Shown here one piece after another: positions 16,887 to 25,663 of a stretch of DNA of 56,237 nucleotides. Source of the stretch: Variovorax soli NBRC 106424 (GTDB lineage: Bacteria > Pseudomonadota > Gammaproteobacteria > Burkholderiales > Burkholderiaceae_C); the NCBI RefSeq assembly GCF_001591385.1, contig NZ_BCUU01000025.1, positions 1 to 56,237 of the forward strand, written 5' to 3'. Each line of letters starts with the position of its first letter. Position 1 is the stretch's first letter. The position numbers and the translations under genes were made by a program. Below the pieces are notes generated by a model. The model did not search any database. It had not been told where the DNA came from and was given only the letters and a program-made list of their open reading frames with translations.

Positions 16887-19109
16887 ATGCTGATTTCGAC
16901 ATTGCGCAAGGGATTTGCGCTCTCCCTGTTCCTGGCCGCCAGCGCGGCCGCCCTGCCGCCACTGGCCCATGCGCAGCTGCCGGCCCAGGCCCAGGCCCAG
17001 ACGGTGGTCAGCACCCCGCGCGTGCGGGCGGAACTCATGGCCTATGCGCCCGACGGCGTGGCGCCCGGCGCGCAGATCTGGGTCGGCCTGCAACTGCAGC
17101 ATCAGCCCGAGTGGCACACCTACTGGAAGAACGCCGGCGACTCCGGGCTCCCGACCGAGCTGAACTGGACGCTGCCGGCCGGCGTGAGCGCCGGCGACAT
17201 CGCCTGGCCCGCCCCGCACAAGATTCCGGTGGGCACGCTGGCCAACTTCGGCTACGAGAACACGGTTCTGCTGCCGGTGCCGCTGACCGTCTCGCCCGAA
17301 TTCAAGGCACCGGCCTCGCTCACCGGCACCAGCAACCTGGACGTGCGGCTGAAGGCCACGTGGCTGGTGTGCAAGCAGGAGTGCATTCCCGAAGAAGGCA
17401 ACTTCACGCTCAAGCTGCCGGTGCAAGGCACCACCGCCCTGAACCGCCCGGCCTTCGAGGCCGCCTTCGACGCCCAGCCGGCCGAACTGGCGCAGCCGGC
17501 ACAAGCCGAAGTGGAGGGCCAGCAGCTCAAGCTGCGCGTCGACGGCCTGCCGGCCTCGGCGCAAGGGCGCACGCTGGAGTTCTTCCCGGAAACCGGCGAA
17601 GTGGTGCACAACGCCGCGGTGTCCGGCCGCGACTGGAAACAGGCCTGGCAGGGCAGTACCTGGACCGCCACCTATCCCCTGGCCGAGCAGCGCAGCGCCA
17701 GTCCCGGCGCCCTGCCGGTCGTGCTGACGCTGGCCGAGCCAAAAGCAGGCGACAAGCCCTGGGCCTGGCGCGCCCAGGCGACGATTTCCGGGACCTGGCC
17801 CGCCAATGCCGTGCCGGCGGCGCGCGCCGAGGTATCGCCCGCGCTGCAGGCCGCGCTGGCTGAAAACGCCGCAACCCCGGCGCCCTCGACCACGCCGTTC
17901 GCGGCCACCAGCCTCGCGGTGGCGCTGATCGGCGCCCTTCTGGGCGGCCTGCTGCTGAACCTGATGCCCTGCGTGTTTCCGGTGCTGGCCATCAAGGTGC
18001 TGGGCTTCGCACGGCAGAGTGGCGACCACGGCGGGCACCGCCGTGCCGCCCTGGCCTACACCGCGGGCGTGATGCTCTCGCTGCTGGTCCTCGCGGGCGC
18101 CATGCTGGCCCTGCGCGCGGCTGGCGCCCAGTTGGGCTGGGGCTTCCAGTTGCAGTCGCCGGCGGTGGTGGCCGGGCTTGCGGCCCTGTTCACGCTGATC
18201 GGGCTGAACCTCGCTGGCGTGTTCGAGTTCGGCCGCATGGCGCCGGCCTCGGTGTGCGGCATGCAGTCACGCCGGCCGCTGGTCAACGACTTCCTGTCAG
18301 GCGTGCTGGCGGTGGTCATCGCCTCGCCCTGCACTGCGCCCTTCATGGGGGCCTCGCTCGGCTTTGCCATCACCCTGCCGGCGCCCCAGGCGATGCTGCT
18401 TTTCGCGGCACTGGGCTTCGGGCTGGCGCTGCCCTACCTGCTGGCTGGCTTCATCCCGGCGGTGGCGCGCCTGCTGCCGCGGCCCGGCCCCTGGATGCGT
18501 ACGCTCCAGCGCCTGCTGGCCTTCCCGATGTTCGGCACCGTGGCGTGGCTGGTGTGGGTGCTGGGCCAGCAAAGCGGCATCGACGGCGCGGGCGCGCTGC
18601 TGGCGCTGCTGGTGAGCCTGGCGGCGCTGGTCTGGGCGCTCAGCTTGCGTGGCCGGGCGCGCCTGGTCATCGCTTCGGTGTTCCTGGTCTTCACGTTGGT
18701 GCTGGCGGGCGGCCTGGGGCCGAACATCGTCCAGGGGACGCCGGCGGTGGCCGCCGCATCCAACGCGCAGGACCGCTGGCAGCCCTGGTCCAGCCAGCGC
18801 GTGGCGGAACTGAAGGCCGAGGGCCGTCCGGTTTTCGTCGACTTCACCGCCGCCTGGTGCGTGACCTGCCAGTACAACAAGAAGACCACCCTGGCCGATG
18901 CCGAGGTGCTGGCGCAGTTCCAGGCCAAGAACGTGGCCCTGCTGCGCGCCGACTGGACCCGGCGCGACCAGGCCATCACCGCGGCGCTCACGGCATTGGG
19001 CCGCAGCGGCGTGCCGGTCTACGTGCTGCACGCGCCGGGCAAGCCGCCGGTGGTGCTGAGCGAGATCCTGCGCAAGGACGAACTGGGCGCCGCCCTGTCG
19101 GGTCTATAA
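16887..19109 (+). CDS. Protein-disulfide reductase DsbD family
   Basis: The 740-residue protein has three parts. A signal peptide ends near LAHAQ and leads into an N-terminal periplasmic domain with a cysteine pair in CKQEC. A central membrane domain has about eight helices with LMPCVFPVLAIK and SPCTAPFMG, which provide the two membrane cysteines. A C-terminal thioredoxin domain carries CVTC in AAWCVTCQ. This matches DsbD/ScsB proteins, which carry electrons from cytoplasmic thioredoxin to periplasmic thiol partners. The next gene encodes an exported redoxin, a plausible client. An upstream GTG at 16866 is possible, but the ATG at 16887 gives a cleaner signal peptide. Confidence 0.93.
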   Translation: MLISTLRKGFALSLFLAASAAALPPLAHAQLPAQAQAQTVVSTPRVRAELMAYAPDGVAPGAQIWVGLQLQHQPEWHTYWKNAGDSGLPTELNWTLPAGVSAGDIAWPAPHKIPVGTLANFGYENTVLLPVPLTVSPEFKAPASLTGTSNLDVRLKATWLVCKQECIPEEGNFTLKLPVQGTTALNRPAFEAAFDAQPAELAQPAQAEVEGQQLKLRVDGLPASAQGRTLEFFPETGEVVHNAAVSGRDWKQAWQGSTWTATYPLAEQRSASPGALPVVLTLAEPKAGDKPWAWRAQATISGTWPANAVPAARAEVSPALQAALAENAATPAPSTTPFAATSLAVALIGALLGGLLLNLMPCVFPVLAIKVLGFARQSGDHGGHRRAALAYTAGVMLSLLVLAGAMLALRAAGAQLGWGFQLQSPAVVAGLAALFTLIGLNLAGVFEFGRMAPASVCGMQSRRPLVNDFLSGVLAVVIASPCTAPFMGASLGFAITLPAPQAMLLFAALGFGLALPYLLAGFIPAVARLLPRPGPWMRTLQRLLAFPMFGTVAWLVWVLGQQSGIDGAGALLALLVSLAALVWALSLRGRARLVIASVFLVFTLVLAGGLGPNIVQGTPAVAAASNAQDRWQPWSSQRVAELKAEGRPVFVDFTAAWCVTCQYNKKTTLADAEVLAQFQAKNVALLRADWTRRDQAITAALTALGRSGVPVYVLHAPGKPPVVLSEILRKDELGAALSGL

Positions 19110-19228
19110 AGAGGGCTGGCCCACGCGTCCGGGCCTTGACCATGGGCGCTTACTGGTTGTAGCAGGAGCTTCAAAAAACCAGTCTAAGCTCTGGCCGCAG
19201 TTGAAATTTTCGAGGAGTCAAATCGACG

Positions 19229-19924
19229 ATGTCGAAGCTTTCCACCTCCGCCGACCGATCCATGCGCGCTGCGCGCCAGGCCCGTGCGGCGCTCACCCGC
19301 GCATCACGCCGCGCCATCATGACGGCAGCCGTCGCGCTCGGCGCCACGCTGCTCATGGGCAGCAACGCCCACGCAGCACCCGCGGTCGGCCAGCCCGCGC
19401 CCGACTTCGTGGCCACCGACACCCGTGGCCAGCAGCACAAGCTGTCCGACTTTGCGGGCAAGTACGTGGTGCTCGAGTGGACCAACCCGGGCTGCCCCTT
19501 CGTGCAGAAGCACTACAACAGCGGCAACATGCCGGCCACCCAGAAATCGGCCACCGACAAGGGCGTGGTCTGGCTGGCCATCAATTCCACGGAGCGTGCC
19601 GCGTCCGACTTCATGCAGCCGGCAGCGCTCGACAACTGGCTCAAGGAGCGCAAGGCGGCGCCCACCGCCACCCTGATGGACGCGGACGGCACCATCGGCC
19701 AGGCCTACGGCGCGCGCACCACGCCGCACCTGTTCATCATCGACCCCAAGGGCGTGCTCATCTATGCCGGCGGCATCGACAGCATTGCGTCGGCGCGCCA
19801 GGAAGACATCAAGAGCGCAACCAACTACGTGAACCAGGCGCTGGCCGAAACCTTCGGCGGCAAGCCGGTCTCGGCCGCCACCACGCGCGCCTACGGCTGC
19901 TCGATCAAGTACAAGGCCGCCTGA
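19229..19924 (+). CDS. Exported redoxin / AhpC-TSA-like protein
   Basis: The 231-residue protein starts with an arginine-rich segment containing SRRAIMTAAVALG, followed by a hydrophobic stretch and an AHA cleavage site. That makes a Tat-type signal peptide plausible. The mature part has a thioredoxin-like fold: GQPAPDFVATDTRGQ, LEWTNPGCPFVQKHY and TTPHLFIIDPKGV. The active-site region has a single cysteine in GCPF rather than CxxC; the second cysteine in the mature protein is near the C terminus (YGCSI). That makes it a one-cysteine thiol protein rather than a classical disulfide reductase. The preceding DsbD gene could supply electrons. Confidence 0.85.
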   Translation: MSKLSTSADRSMRAARQARAALTRASRRAIMTAAVALGATLLMGSNAHAAPAVGQPAPDFVATDTRGQQHKLSDFAGKYVVLEWTNPGCPFVQKHYNSGNMPATQKSATDKGVVWLAINSTERAASDFMQPAALDNWLKERKAAPTATLMDADGTIGQAYGARTTPHLFIIDPKGVLIYAGGIDSIASARQEDIKSATNYVNQALAETFGGKPVSAATTRAYGCSIKYKAA

Positions 19925-19963
19925 GCGGGCGCCGCGCCGCGGCCCGCCTGCGACAATCGCGGG

Positions 19964-21067
19964 ATGGCCTTTGCTCCCCTGAAGAACGACACCTTCCTGC
20001 GCGCCTGCTGGCGCCAGGCCACCGACTACACGCCCCTGTGGCTGATGCGCCAGGCGGGGCGCTACCTGCCGGAATACGTGGCCACGCGGGCCAAGGCCGG
20101 CAGCTTCATGGGGCTGGCCACCAACGTCGACTACGCGACCGAGGTCACGCTGCAGCCGCTGGCGCGTTACCCGCTGGACGCCGCCATCCTGTTCTCCGAC
20201 ATCCTCACCGTGCCCGACGCCATGGGCCTGGGCCTGTCTTTCGAGGCGGGCGAAGGGCCGCGCTTTGCCACCCCGGTGCGCGATGAAGCGGCGGTGGCCG
20301 CCCTGGCCGTGCCCGACCTGGACAAGCTGCGCTACGTGTTCGACGCCGTGCGCTCGATCCGCCAGGCGCTTGATGGCCGCGTGCCGCTCATCGGCTTTTC
20401 CGGCAGCCCCTGGACGCTGGCCTGCTACATGGTGGAAGGCGCCGGCTCCAGCGACTACCGCCTGGTCAAGTCGATGCTCTACGCCCGCCCCGACCTCATG
20501 CACCGAGTGCTGACAGTGAATGCCGATGCGGTGGCCGCCTACCTCAACGCGCAGATCGACGCCGGCGCCCAGGCGGTGATGGTGTTCGACAGCTGGGGCG
20601 GCGTGCTGGCCGACGGCGCGTTCCAGACCTTCAGCCTGGCCTACACGGCGCGCGTGCTGTCGCAGCTCAAGCGCAACGGCGCCGACGGCCAGCCGGTGCC
20701 GCGCATCGTCTTCACCAAGGGCGGCGGCCTGTGGCTGGAAGACATGCGCGCGCTCGATTGCGAAGTGCTCGGGCTGGACTGGACCGTCAACCTGGGCCAG
20801 GCGCGCCAGCGCGTGGGCGAAGGCGCGCAAGGCAAGGCGCTGCAGGGGAATATTGACCCGAATGTGTTGTTTGCGCCCCCCAGGCAGATCGCCGAGGAAG
20901 TGGGCAAGGTGCTCGCCAGCTTCGGAAAACCGCACCAGGATGTTTCAAAAACCGGTCCGACGCACATCTTCAACCTGGGCCACGGCATCAGCCAATTCAC
21001 GCCGCCGGAGCATGTGGCGGCACTCGTGGAAGCAGTACACAGCCAGTCGCGCGCGTTGCGCGGGTAG
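19964..21067 (+). CDS. hemE: Uroporphyrinogen decarboxylase HemE
   Basis: The 367-residue protein contains the invariant HemE N-terminal motif [15 protein letters not shown], the [14 protein letters not shown] stretch, [16 protein letters not shown], and the C-terminal FNLGHGI motif. It converts uroporphyrinogen III to coproporphyrinogen III in haem biosynthesis, in the cytoplasm. Its length is normal for the family. It lies 39 bases after the redoxin gene and 377 bases before priA. Confidence 0.97.
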   Translation: MAFAPLKNDTFLRACWRQATDYTPLWLMRQAGRYLPEYVATRAKAGSFMGLATNVDYATEVTLQPLARYPLDAAILFSDILTVPDAMGLGLSFEAGEGPRFATPVRDEAAVAALAVPDLDKLRYVFDAVRSIRQALDGRVPLIGFSGSPWTLACYMVEGAGSSDYRLVKSMLYARPDLMHRVLTVNADAVAAYLNAQIDAGAQAVMVFDSWGGVLADGAFQTFSLAYTARVLSQLKRNGADGQPVPRIVFTKGGGLWLEDMRALDCEVLGLDWTVNLGQARQRVGEGAQGKALQGNIDPNVLFAPPRQIAEEVGKVLASFGKPHQDVSKTGPTHIFNLGHGISQFTPPEHVAALVEAVHSQSRALRG

Positions 21068-21444
21068 CGACCACTCACGCGCCAGTTGCCGAATGCACGC
21101 AGCGAATCGGCTTTGCGCTTTGTCAAGGTCGCAGCAGTAAAGACCGACTGACTTATGCACAAAGATCTTGCTGCGCCGCGCAAACCGGCCGCCCATGCCG
21201 CTGCCGGTGCTCCTAAAGCGATAGCGCAGCTAAGTTGTTGATTTATATATGCTTTGAACTTTGCCCTTTTTGCGGGCAAACCAGCGCAGGCCTTGATTTT
21301 CCGAGGCTTGGGCGGCATTCGGGGCCCAATATCAACAAAGTTATCCACAAGCTCTCTGGAAAGATGTGCAAAGCGCAATCAAATCAACGGCTTAGTCCAT
21401 CTTCTTACAGCTCTATTTAAGAACGTTTCCCATCTTGCTGCCTC
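21068..21444. other. Intergenic region hemE–priA with a DnaA box
   Basis: This 377-base gap has no convincing gene and its second half is AT-richer than its surroundings. A perfect DnaA box, ttatccaca, lies at 21341–21349. No second perfect box, no iteron and no clear 13-mer repeat could be seen. It presumably carries the priA promoter. The DnaA box suggests local control by DnaA rather than an origin. Confidence 0.5.
21341..21349 (+). promoter_or_regulatory. DnaA box upstream of priA
   Basis: The nine bases ttatccaca match the DnaA consensus exactly. The site is about 95 bases before the priA start codon. DnaA could regulate priA expression here; single boxes also occur by chance. Confidence 0.45.
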
Positions 21445-23562
21445 ATGACCTGGCGCCTTGAGATCGCGCTGCAAACCCCGGCGCACAGCGCCCTGGGCGA
21501 CCTGCTGAGCTATGCCAGCGCCGAGCCGCTGGCGGCCGGCACGCTGGTGCGGGTGCCGCTCGGTCGGCGCGAAGTGCTCGGGGTCGTGTGGTCGGCCGAC
21601 GCCGCGGCGCCCGATCCGCAGGCCGAGGCGGTGGCGCTTCGCGACATCGCCGGCGCCCTGGATGCCCTGCCGCCGCTGGGTGCCGCCTGGCGCGACCTGG
21701 TGAGCTTTGCCGCCCGCTACTACCAGCGGTCGCTGGGCGAAGTGGCGCTGGCGGCCCTGCCGCCCCAACTGCGCGACCTGAGCGCAGTACAGCTCGCGCG
21801 CCGGCTCAAGCGCCGCGACACGGCGCCGGCCCCGCCAACCGACACCACCCAGCCGGCGCCCACGCCCACCGCCGAGCAGGCCCGGGCCCTGGAGCGGCTG
21901 GCCGCGGAACCCGGCCCCTTCCTGCTGTTCGGCAGCACCGGCAGCGGCAAGACCGAGGTCTACCTGCGCGCCGTCGCCTCGCTGCTCGAGCGCGCCCCGC
22001 AGGCCCAGGCGCTGGTGATGGTGCCCGAGATCAACCTCACGCCGCAGCTGGAAGCCCGTTTCGCGGAGCGATTCGGCGCCGGCGCCGTTGTCTCGCTGCA
22101 CAGCGGCATGACGAATCCGCAGCGCTTGGCCAGCTGGCTGGCCGCGCACATGGGCACGGCCCGCATCGTCCTGGGCACACGCATGGCAGTGTTCGCCTCG
22201 ATGCCGCGGCTGGCGCTGATCGTGGTCGACGAAGAGCACGACCCCAGCTACAAGCAGCAGGAAGGCGCCCGCTATTCCGCGCGTGACCTGGCGGTGTGGC
22301 GCGGCCGGCGCGAGGGCGCCAAGGTGCTGCTGGGCTCGGCCACGCCCTCGCTGGAAAGCTGGCAGCAAAGCCGCCCGCCCTCGGCCGACGATGCCGGCGG
22401 ACGCTACACGCGCCTGGAAATGCCTTCGCGCATTCGCGACCGGAACGGCGACAGCGAGGCTACGCTGCCTGCCGTGCGCCTGGTCGACATGAACCTGCAG
22501 CCGCCCAGGACGGTGCTTTCCGCCGCCTTGCTGGACGCCATCGGCCAGCGCATTGCGCGCGGCGAGCAGAGCATGGTGTTTCTCAACCGCCGCGGCTACG
22601 CGCCGGTGCTGGCCTGCGGCGACTGCGGCTGGAAGAGCGAGTGCCCGCATTGCAGCGCCTACCGCGTCTTCCACAAGATCGACCGCAGCCTGCGCTGCCA
22701 CCACTGCGGCTTTGCCGAACGCGTGCCGCGCGCCTGCCCGAGTTGCGGCAACCTGGACATCGCGCCCATCGGCCGAGGCACCGAGCGGCTGGAAGAACAT
22801 CTGGCCGAACTCTTCGAGCCGGTGCGCCGGCCGGACGGCTCGCCGGTGCGCATTGCGCGCATCGACGCGGACAGCACCCGCAAGCAAGGCGCGCTCGAGC
22901 AGCAACTGGCGGCCGTGCATGCGGGCGAGGTGGACATCCTGGTGGGCACCCAGATGATCGCCAAGGGCCACGACTTCCGCCGCATCACGCTGGTGGCCGC
23001 CCTCAACCCGGACGGTGCGCTGTTCTCCAGCGATTTCCGTGCGCCCGAGCGGCTGTTCAGCCTGCTGATGCAGGCAGCCGGACGCGCCGGCCGCGACGCG
23101 GCCTACCTGGCGGCGCAGGGCAGCACGGCGCAGATGTGGATCCAGACCCACCATCCGCAGCACCCCTTGTTTGCCGCGCTTCGCCAGCACGACTATCCGG
23201 CATTCGCAGCCCAGGAGCTGGACGAGCGCCGCGCCGCCGGCATGCCGCCCTTCGCCTTCCAGGCGCTGCTGCGGGCCGACGCGCGAACGCAGGAGGCGGC
23301 GCAGGCCTTTCTGCAGGCGGCGGCCGAGTCGGCCGCGTCGCTGGAAGCAGCCGCGCAGGTCAGCTGCTATCCGGCAGTGCCGCTGGCCATCCAGCGGGTG
23401 GCCAACGTGGAGCGGGCGCAGATGCTCATCGAAAGCGGCTCGCGCGCAGCGCTGCAGAAGTTCCTCGCGGGAAGCCTTCCGATGCTGCACGCGCTGCGGC
23501 AGCAGCCGGTGGGCAAGGGCGTGATCCGCTGGCTGGTGGATGTCGATCCGCAAGCCATCTGA
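21445..23562 (+). CDS. priA: Primosomal protein N' (replication restart helicase PriA)
   Basis: The 705-residue protein has an N-terminal DNA-binding region. A superfamily 2 helicase core follows with Walker A GSTGSGKT (about residues 163–170) and the DEEHD box. A zinc region holds eight cysteines in the pattern CGDCGW, CPHC, CHHCGF and CPSCGN. The core continues with GTQMIAKGHDF and QAAGRAGRD in the later helicase motifs. PriA recognises stalled forks and reloads the replicative helicase. The ATG at 21445 is preceded by an AT-rich stretch; the 5' untranslated region is unremarkable. Confidence 0.96.
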   Translation: MTWRLEIALQTPAHSALGDLLSYASAEPLAAGTLVRVPLGRREVLGVVWSADAAAPDPQAEAVALRDIAGALDALPPLGAAWRDLVSFAARYYQRSLGEVALAALPPQLRDLSAVQLARRLKRRDTAPAPPTDTTQPAPTPTAEQARALERLAAEPGPFLLFGSTGSGKTEVYLRAVASLLERAPQAQALVMVPEINLTPQLEARFAERFGAGAVVSLHSGMTNPQRLASWLAAHMGTARIVLGTRMAVFASMPRLALIVVDEEHDPSYKQQEGARYSARDLAVWRGRREGAKVLLGSATPSLESWQQSRPPSADDAGGRYTRLEMPSRIRDRNGDSEATLPAVRLVDMNLQPPRTVLSAALLDAIGQRIARGEQSMVFLNRRGYAPVLACGDCGWKSECPHCSAYRVFHKIDRSLRCHHCGFAERVPRACPSCGNLDIAPIGRGTERLEEHLAELFEPVRRPDGSPVRIARIDADSTRKQGALEQQLAAVHAGEVDILVGTQMIAKGHDFRRITLVAALNPDGALFSSDFRAPERLFSLLMQAAGRAGRDAAYLAAQGSTAQMWIQTHHPQHPLFAALRQHDYPAFAAQELDERRAAGMPPFAFQALLRADARTQEAAQAFLQAAAESAASLEAAAQVSCYPAVPLAIQRVANVERAQMLIESGSRAALQKFLAGSLPMLHALRQQPVGKGVIRWLVDVDPQAI

Positions 23563-23626
23563 CCACTGGCGCGGCGCGTGGCTTAGGACTATCGTGTCGG
23601 GCTCCACGACGCCTGCAGGGCCCACC

Positions 23627-24559
23627 ATGACGCACGCCAACCACCCTCTCCTGCGCCTCCTGGGCGCTTGCATGCTGTTGGGCCTGATGCTCGTCCAGAG
23701 CGCGCAGGCGCAGACGCCGGCCCCGGCCGAGGCACCGAATGGTGCGGATTCGGGCGGCGGCGGCGCCGCGGCGCTGCGCGCCAAATACCAGGCGCTGCAG
23801 CCGCAGCTGGCCAGCAACCCGTTCAAGCGCCGCATCACGCTCGAATCCACCGAGAACCCCAGCAAGCTCAGCGGCGACATCTACGCCGTGGTGGACCATC
23901 CCTTCGAGCGCGTGCGCGACGGCCTCAAGAGCGCCGGCAACTGGTGCGAAGTGCTCATGCTGCACCTCAACACCAAGCAGTGCCTGGTGCAAAGCGAAGC
24001 CAGCGGCCCCATGCTGGCAGTGGCGCTGGGCCGCAAGTTCGACCAGCCGCTGTCGGAAGCGCAGGTGGTCAAGTTCCAGTACCGGCTCGCAGCCGCCACC
24101 AGCGACTACCTGGACGCACGATTGAGCGCCGACCAGGGCCCGCTGTCCACGCGCAACTACCGCATCGAACTCACGGGCACGCCCATCGACGGCGGCAAGT
24201 CATTCATCCACCTGAGCTACTCGTATGCCTATGGCACCGCGGCGCGCCTGGCCATGCAGGCCTACCTGGCCACGCTGGGCAGCGACAAGGTGGGCTTCAC
24301 CGCCACCGGCAAGGAATCGGACGGCAGCCCGCAATACATCGGCGGCGTGCGCGGCGTGGTCGAGCGCAACACCATGCGCTATTACCTGGCGATCGACTCC
24401 TTCCTCGACCATCCGACCCCCCCCGAGCTGGACAAGCGCCTGGCCAGCTGGTTCGACGCCACCGAGCAGTACGCCCGGCAACTGCACGAAACCGAGCGCA
24501 GCGACTACCTGGCCATGAAGCGCAATGAATACCGCCGAATGAAGGACGGCGGCAACTGA
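23627..24559 (+). CDS. Exported protein of unknown function
   Basis: The 310-residue protein has an N-terminal signal peptide (LLGLMLVQSAQAQ). The mature chain has no domain I recognise. It contains a repeated strand-like pattern, ending with YARQLHETERSDYLAMKRNEYRR, a charged helical tail. It has two cysteines near the middle (NWCEV and KQCLV) that may form a disulfide. I chose the ATG at 23627 because the signal sequence starts there. It lies 64 bases after priA and converges with a small membrane protein gene, 4 bases away. The protein is likely periplasmic. Confidence 0.75.
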   Translation: MTHANHPLLRLLGACMLLGLMLVQSAQAQTPAPAEAPNGADSGGGGAAALRAKYQALQPQLASNPFKRRITLESTENPSKLSGDIYAVVDHPFERVRDGLKSAGNWCEVLMLHLNTKQCLVQSEASGPMLAVALGRKFDQPLSEAQVVKFQYRLAAATSDYLDARLSADQGPLSTRNYRIELTGTPIDGGKSFIHLSYSYAYGTAARLAMQAYLATLGSDKVGFTATGKESDGSPQYIGGVRGVVERNTMRYYLAIDSFLDHPTPPELDKRLASWFDATEQYARQLHETERSDYLAMKRNEYRRMKDGGN

Positions 24560-24563
24560 CAGG

Positions 24564-24770
24564 TCAGCCGAGCGGCTGCTTGGCCATCTCGACGTAGCGC
24601 AGTTCTCCGCTGCGTCTGCGCCTGGCCGTGGAGGCGGGCCATGCGAACAGGACCAGTCCCAGCGCGCAGGCCGTGAGTACGGGGCCCGTGCTCATCCAAT
24701 GCGCCCACCACAGCCAGCCCATGGCGCCGCACCAGACGATCCACAACACAAGGCGAAGAGGTGTTGTCAT
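24564..24770 (-). CDS. Small two-helix membrane protein, unknown
   Basis: This 68-residue protein has two hydrophobic stretches (LRLVLWIVWCGAMGWLWW and LTACALGLVLFAWP) and a basic, hydrophilic tail with ARRRRSGE. It is presumably an inner-membrane protein with both ends on one side. It is convergent with the preceding exported protein, with a 4-base gap. I recognise no family. The length is normal for small hypothetical proteins of this type, and the hydrophobic pattern supports it as a real gene. Confidence 0.6.
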   Translation of the reverse strand: MTTPLRLVLWIVWCGAMGWLWWAHWMSTGPVLTACALGLVLFAWPASTARRRRSGELRYVEMAKQPLG

Positions 24771-24975
24771 CGAAGTGCTCCTTGGTTGGCCACACTTTAA
24801 AACAATCTGAATACCTAAGCACTAGCTGGAAGCGCTACCCCGACCCGGTCGAAGGTAGGGGCGTTATGACAGGCGCAAGATTCTGAAACAGGCATTGACG
24901 CCGAGGCCCGGCGCTGAGAGCTTCGGACGGGGATTGGTACGCATTTGTCCAGCGTAAAAAAGGGGGAACAAGAAG

Positions 24976-25638
24976 ATGAGAGCCCTGCACAAGATCTACC
25001 TGGCTTCGTGGCTGGCTGTTGCCGGCGTTTCGGCGCCTGCGGCAGACCTTACCCTGGAGGGCCATCGGCTCATCGTGTCGGGCCCGCTCGACGGCAGCAT
25101 GGTCCAGGTCTTCCTGGACCTGGTGCGAAGCGCCAATGTGCGCACGGTTGTGTTCGAGGATTCGCTGGGCGGATCGGCCGAAGTGGCCAGCCAGTACGCC
25201 GCCGCCATCCGCGAGACCGGCGTGAACACCGAAGTCGTCGGCCAGTGCCATGCCGCCTGTGCCTACGCTTTTCTGGCCGGAAAGGCGCACCAGTTTGGCG
25301 AGGGCGATCAGGTGAACGCATTGCTCATTCCCGTGGGCACCCGGCCGCAGCCCAGCGAGCTGGCATCGCGCTGGCGCGGCGACGCAGCGCAGAAGACTTT
25401 GGCCGAATTCATCATGCCGGCCGACCCGGCGCGCGAAGGCGACCTGGCCCGCGAGATGGATGCACCGCTGAAGGAAAAATGGCGGCCCGAGCACGGCGTG
25501 CTCTTCCTGGCCAGGCCGACACTCTTTGGCCGCGTCTACAACACCTACTACTGCGACGGAACGCAGGGGCGCGACTTCACGCGCTGCGAGCTGCTGGCCG
25601 ACGCCGATCCGCGCAAGCTGGGTGTGATCGTCGACTGA
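24976..25638 (+). CDS. Exported ClpP/crotonase-fold-like protein, catalytic serine missing
   Basis: The 220-residue protein has a signal peptide (YLASWLAVAGVSAPAAD). The remainder resembles secreted ClpP-like proteins: strand FEDSLGGSAEVASQYA, then RETGVNTEVVG and CHAACAYAFLAG. In related proteins the sequence is CxSAC with a nucleophilic serine; here that position is alanine (CHAAC). It may therefore be an inactive or binding protein. A good ribosome site (GGGGGAACAAGAAG) precedes the ATG. It converges with the giant repeat protein gene, 25 bases apart. The role is unknown. Confidence 0.7.
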   Translation: MRALHKIYLASWLAVAGVSAPAADLTLEGHRLIVSGPLDGSMVQVFLDLVRSANVRTVVFEDSLGGSAEVASQYAAAIRETGVNTEVVGQCHAACAYAFLAGKAHQFGEGDQVNALLIPVGTRPQPSELASRWRGDAAQKTLAEFIMPADPAREGDLAREMDAPLKEKWRPEHGVLFLARPTLFGRVYNTYYCDGTQGRDFTRCELLADADPRKLGVIVD

Positions 25639-25663
25639 CGCGCCCGGCGCCCGGCTGGAGTCT

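Noticed and set aside
21341..21349. Replication origin at the DnaA box
   Set aside because: Only one perfect box, no repeats and no dnaA or dnaN neighbour.
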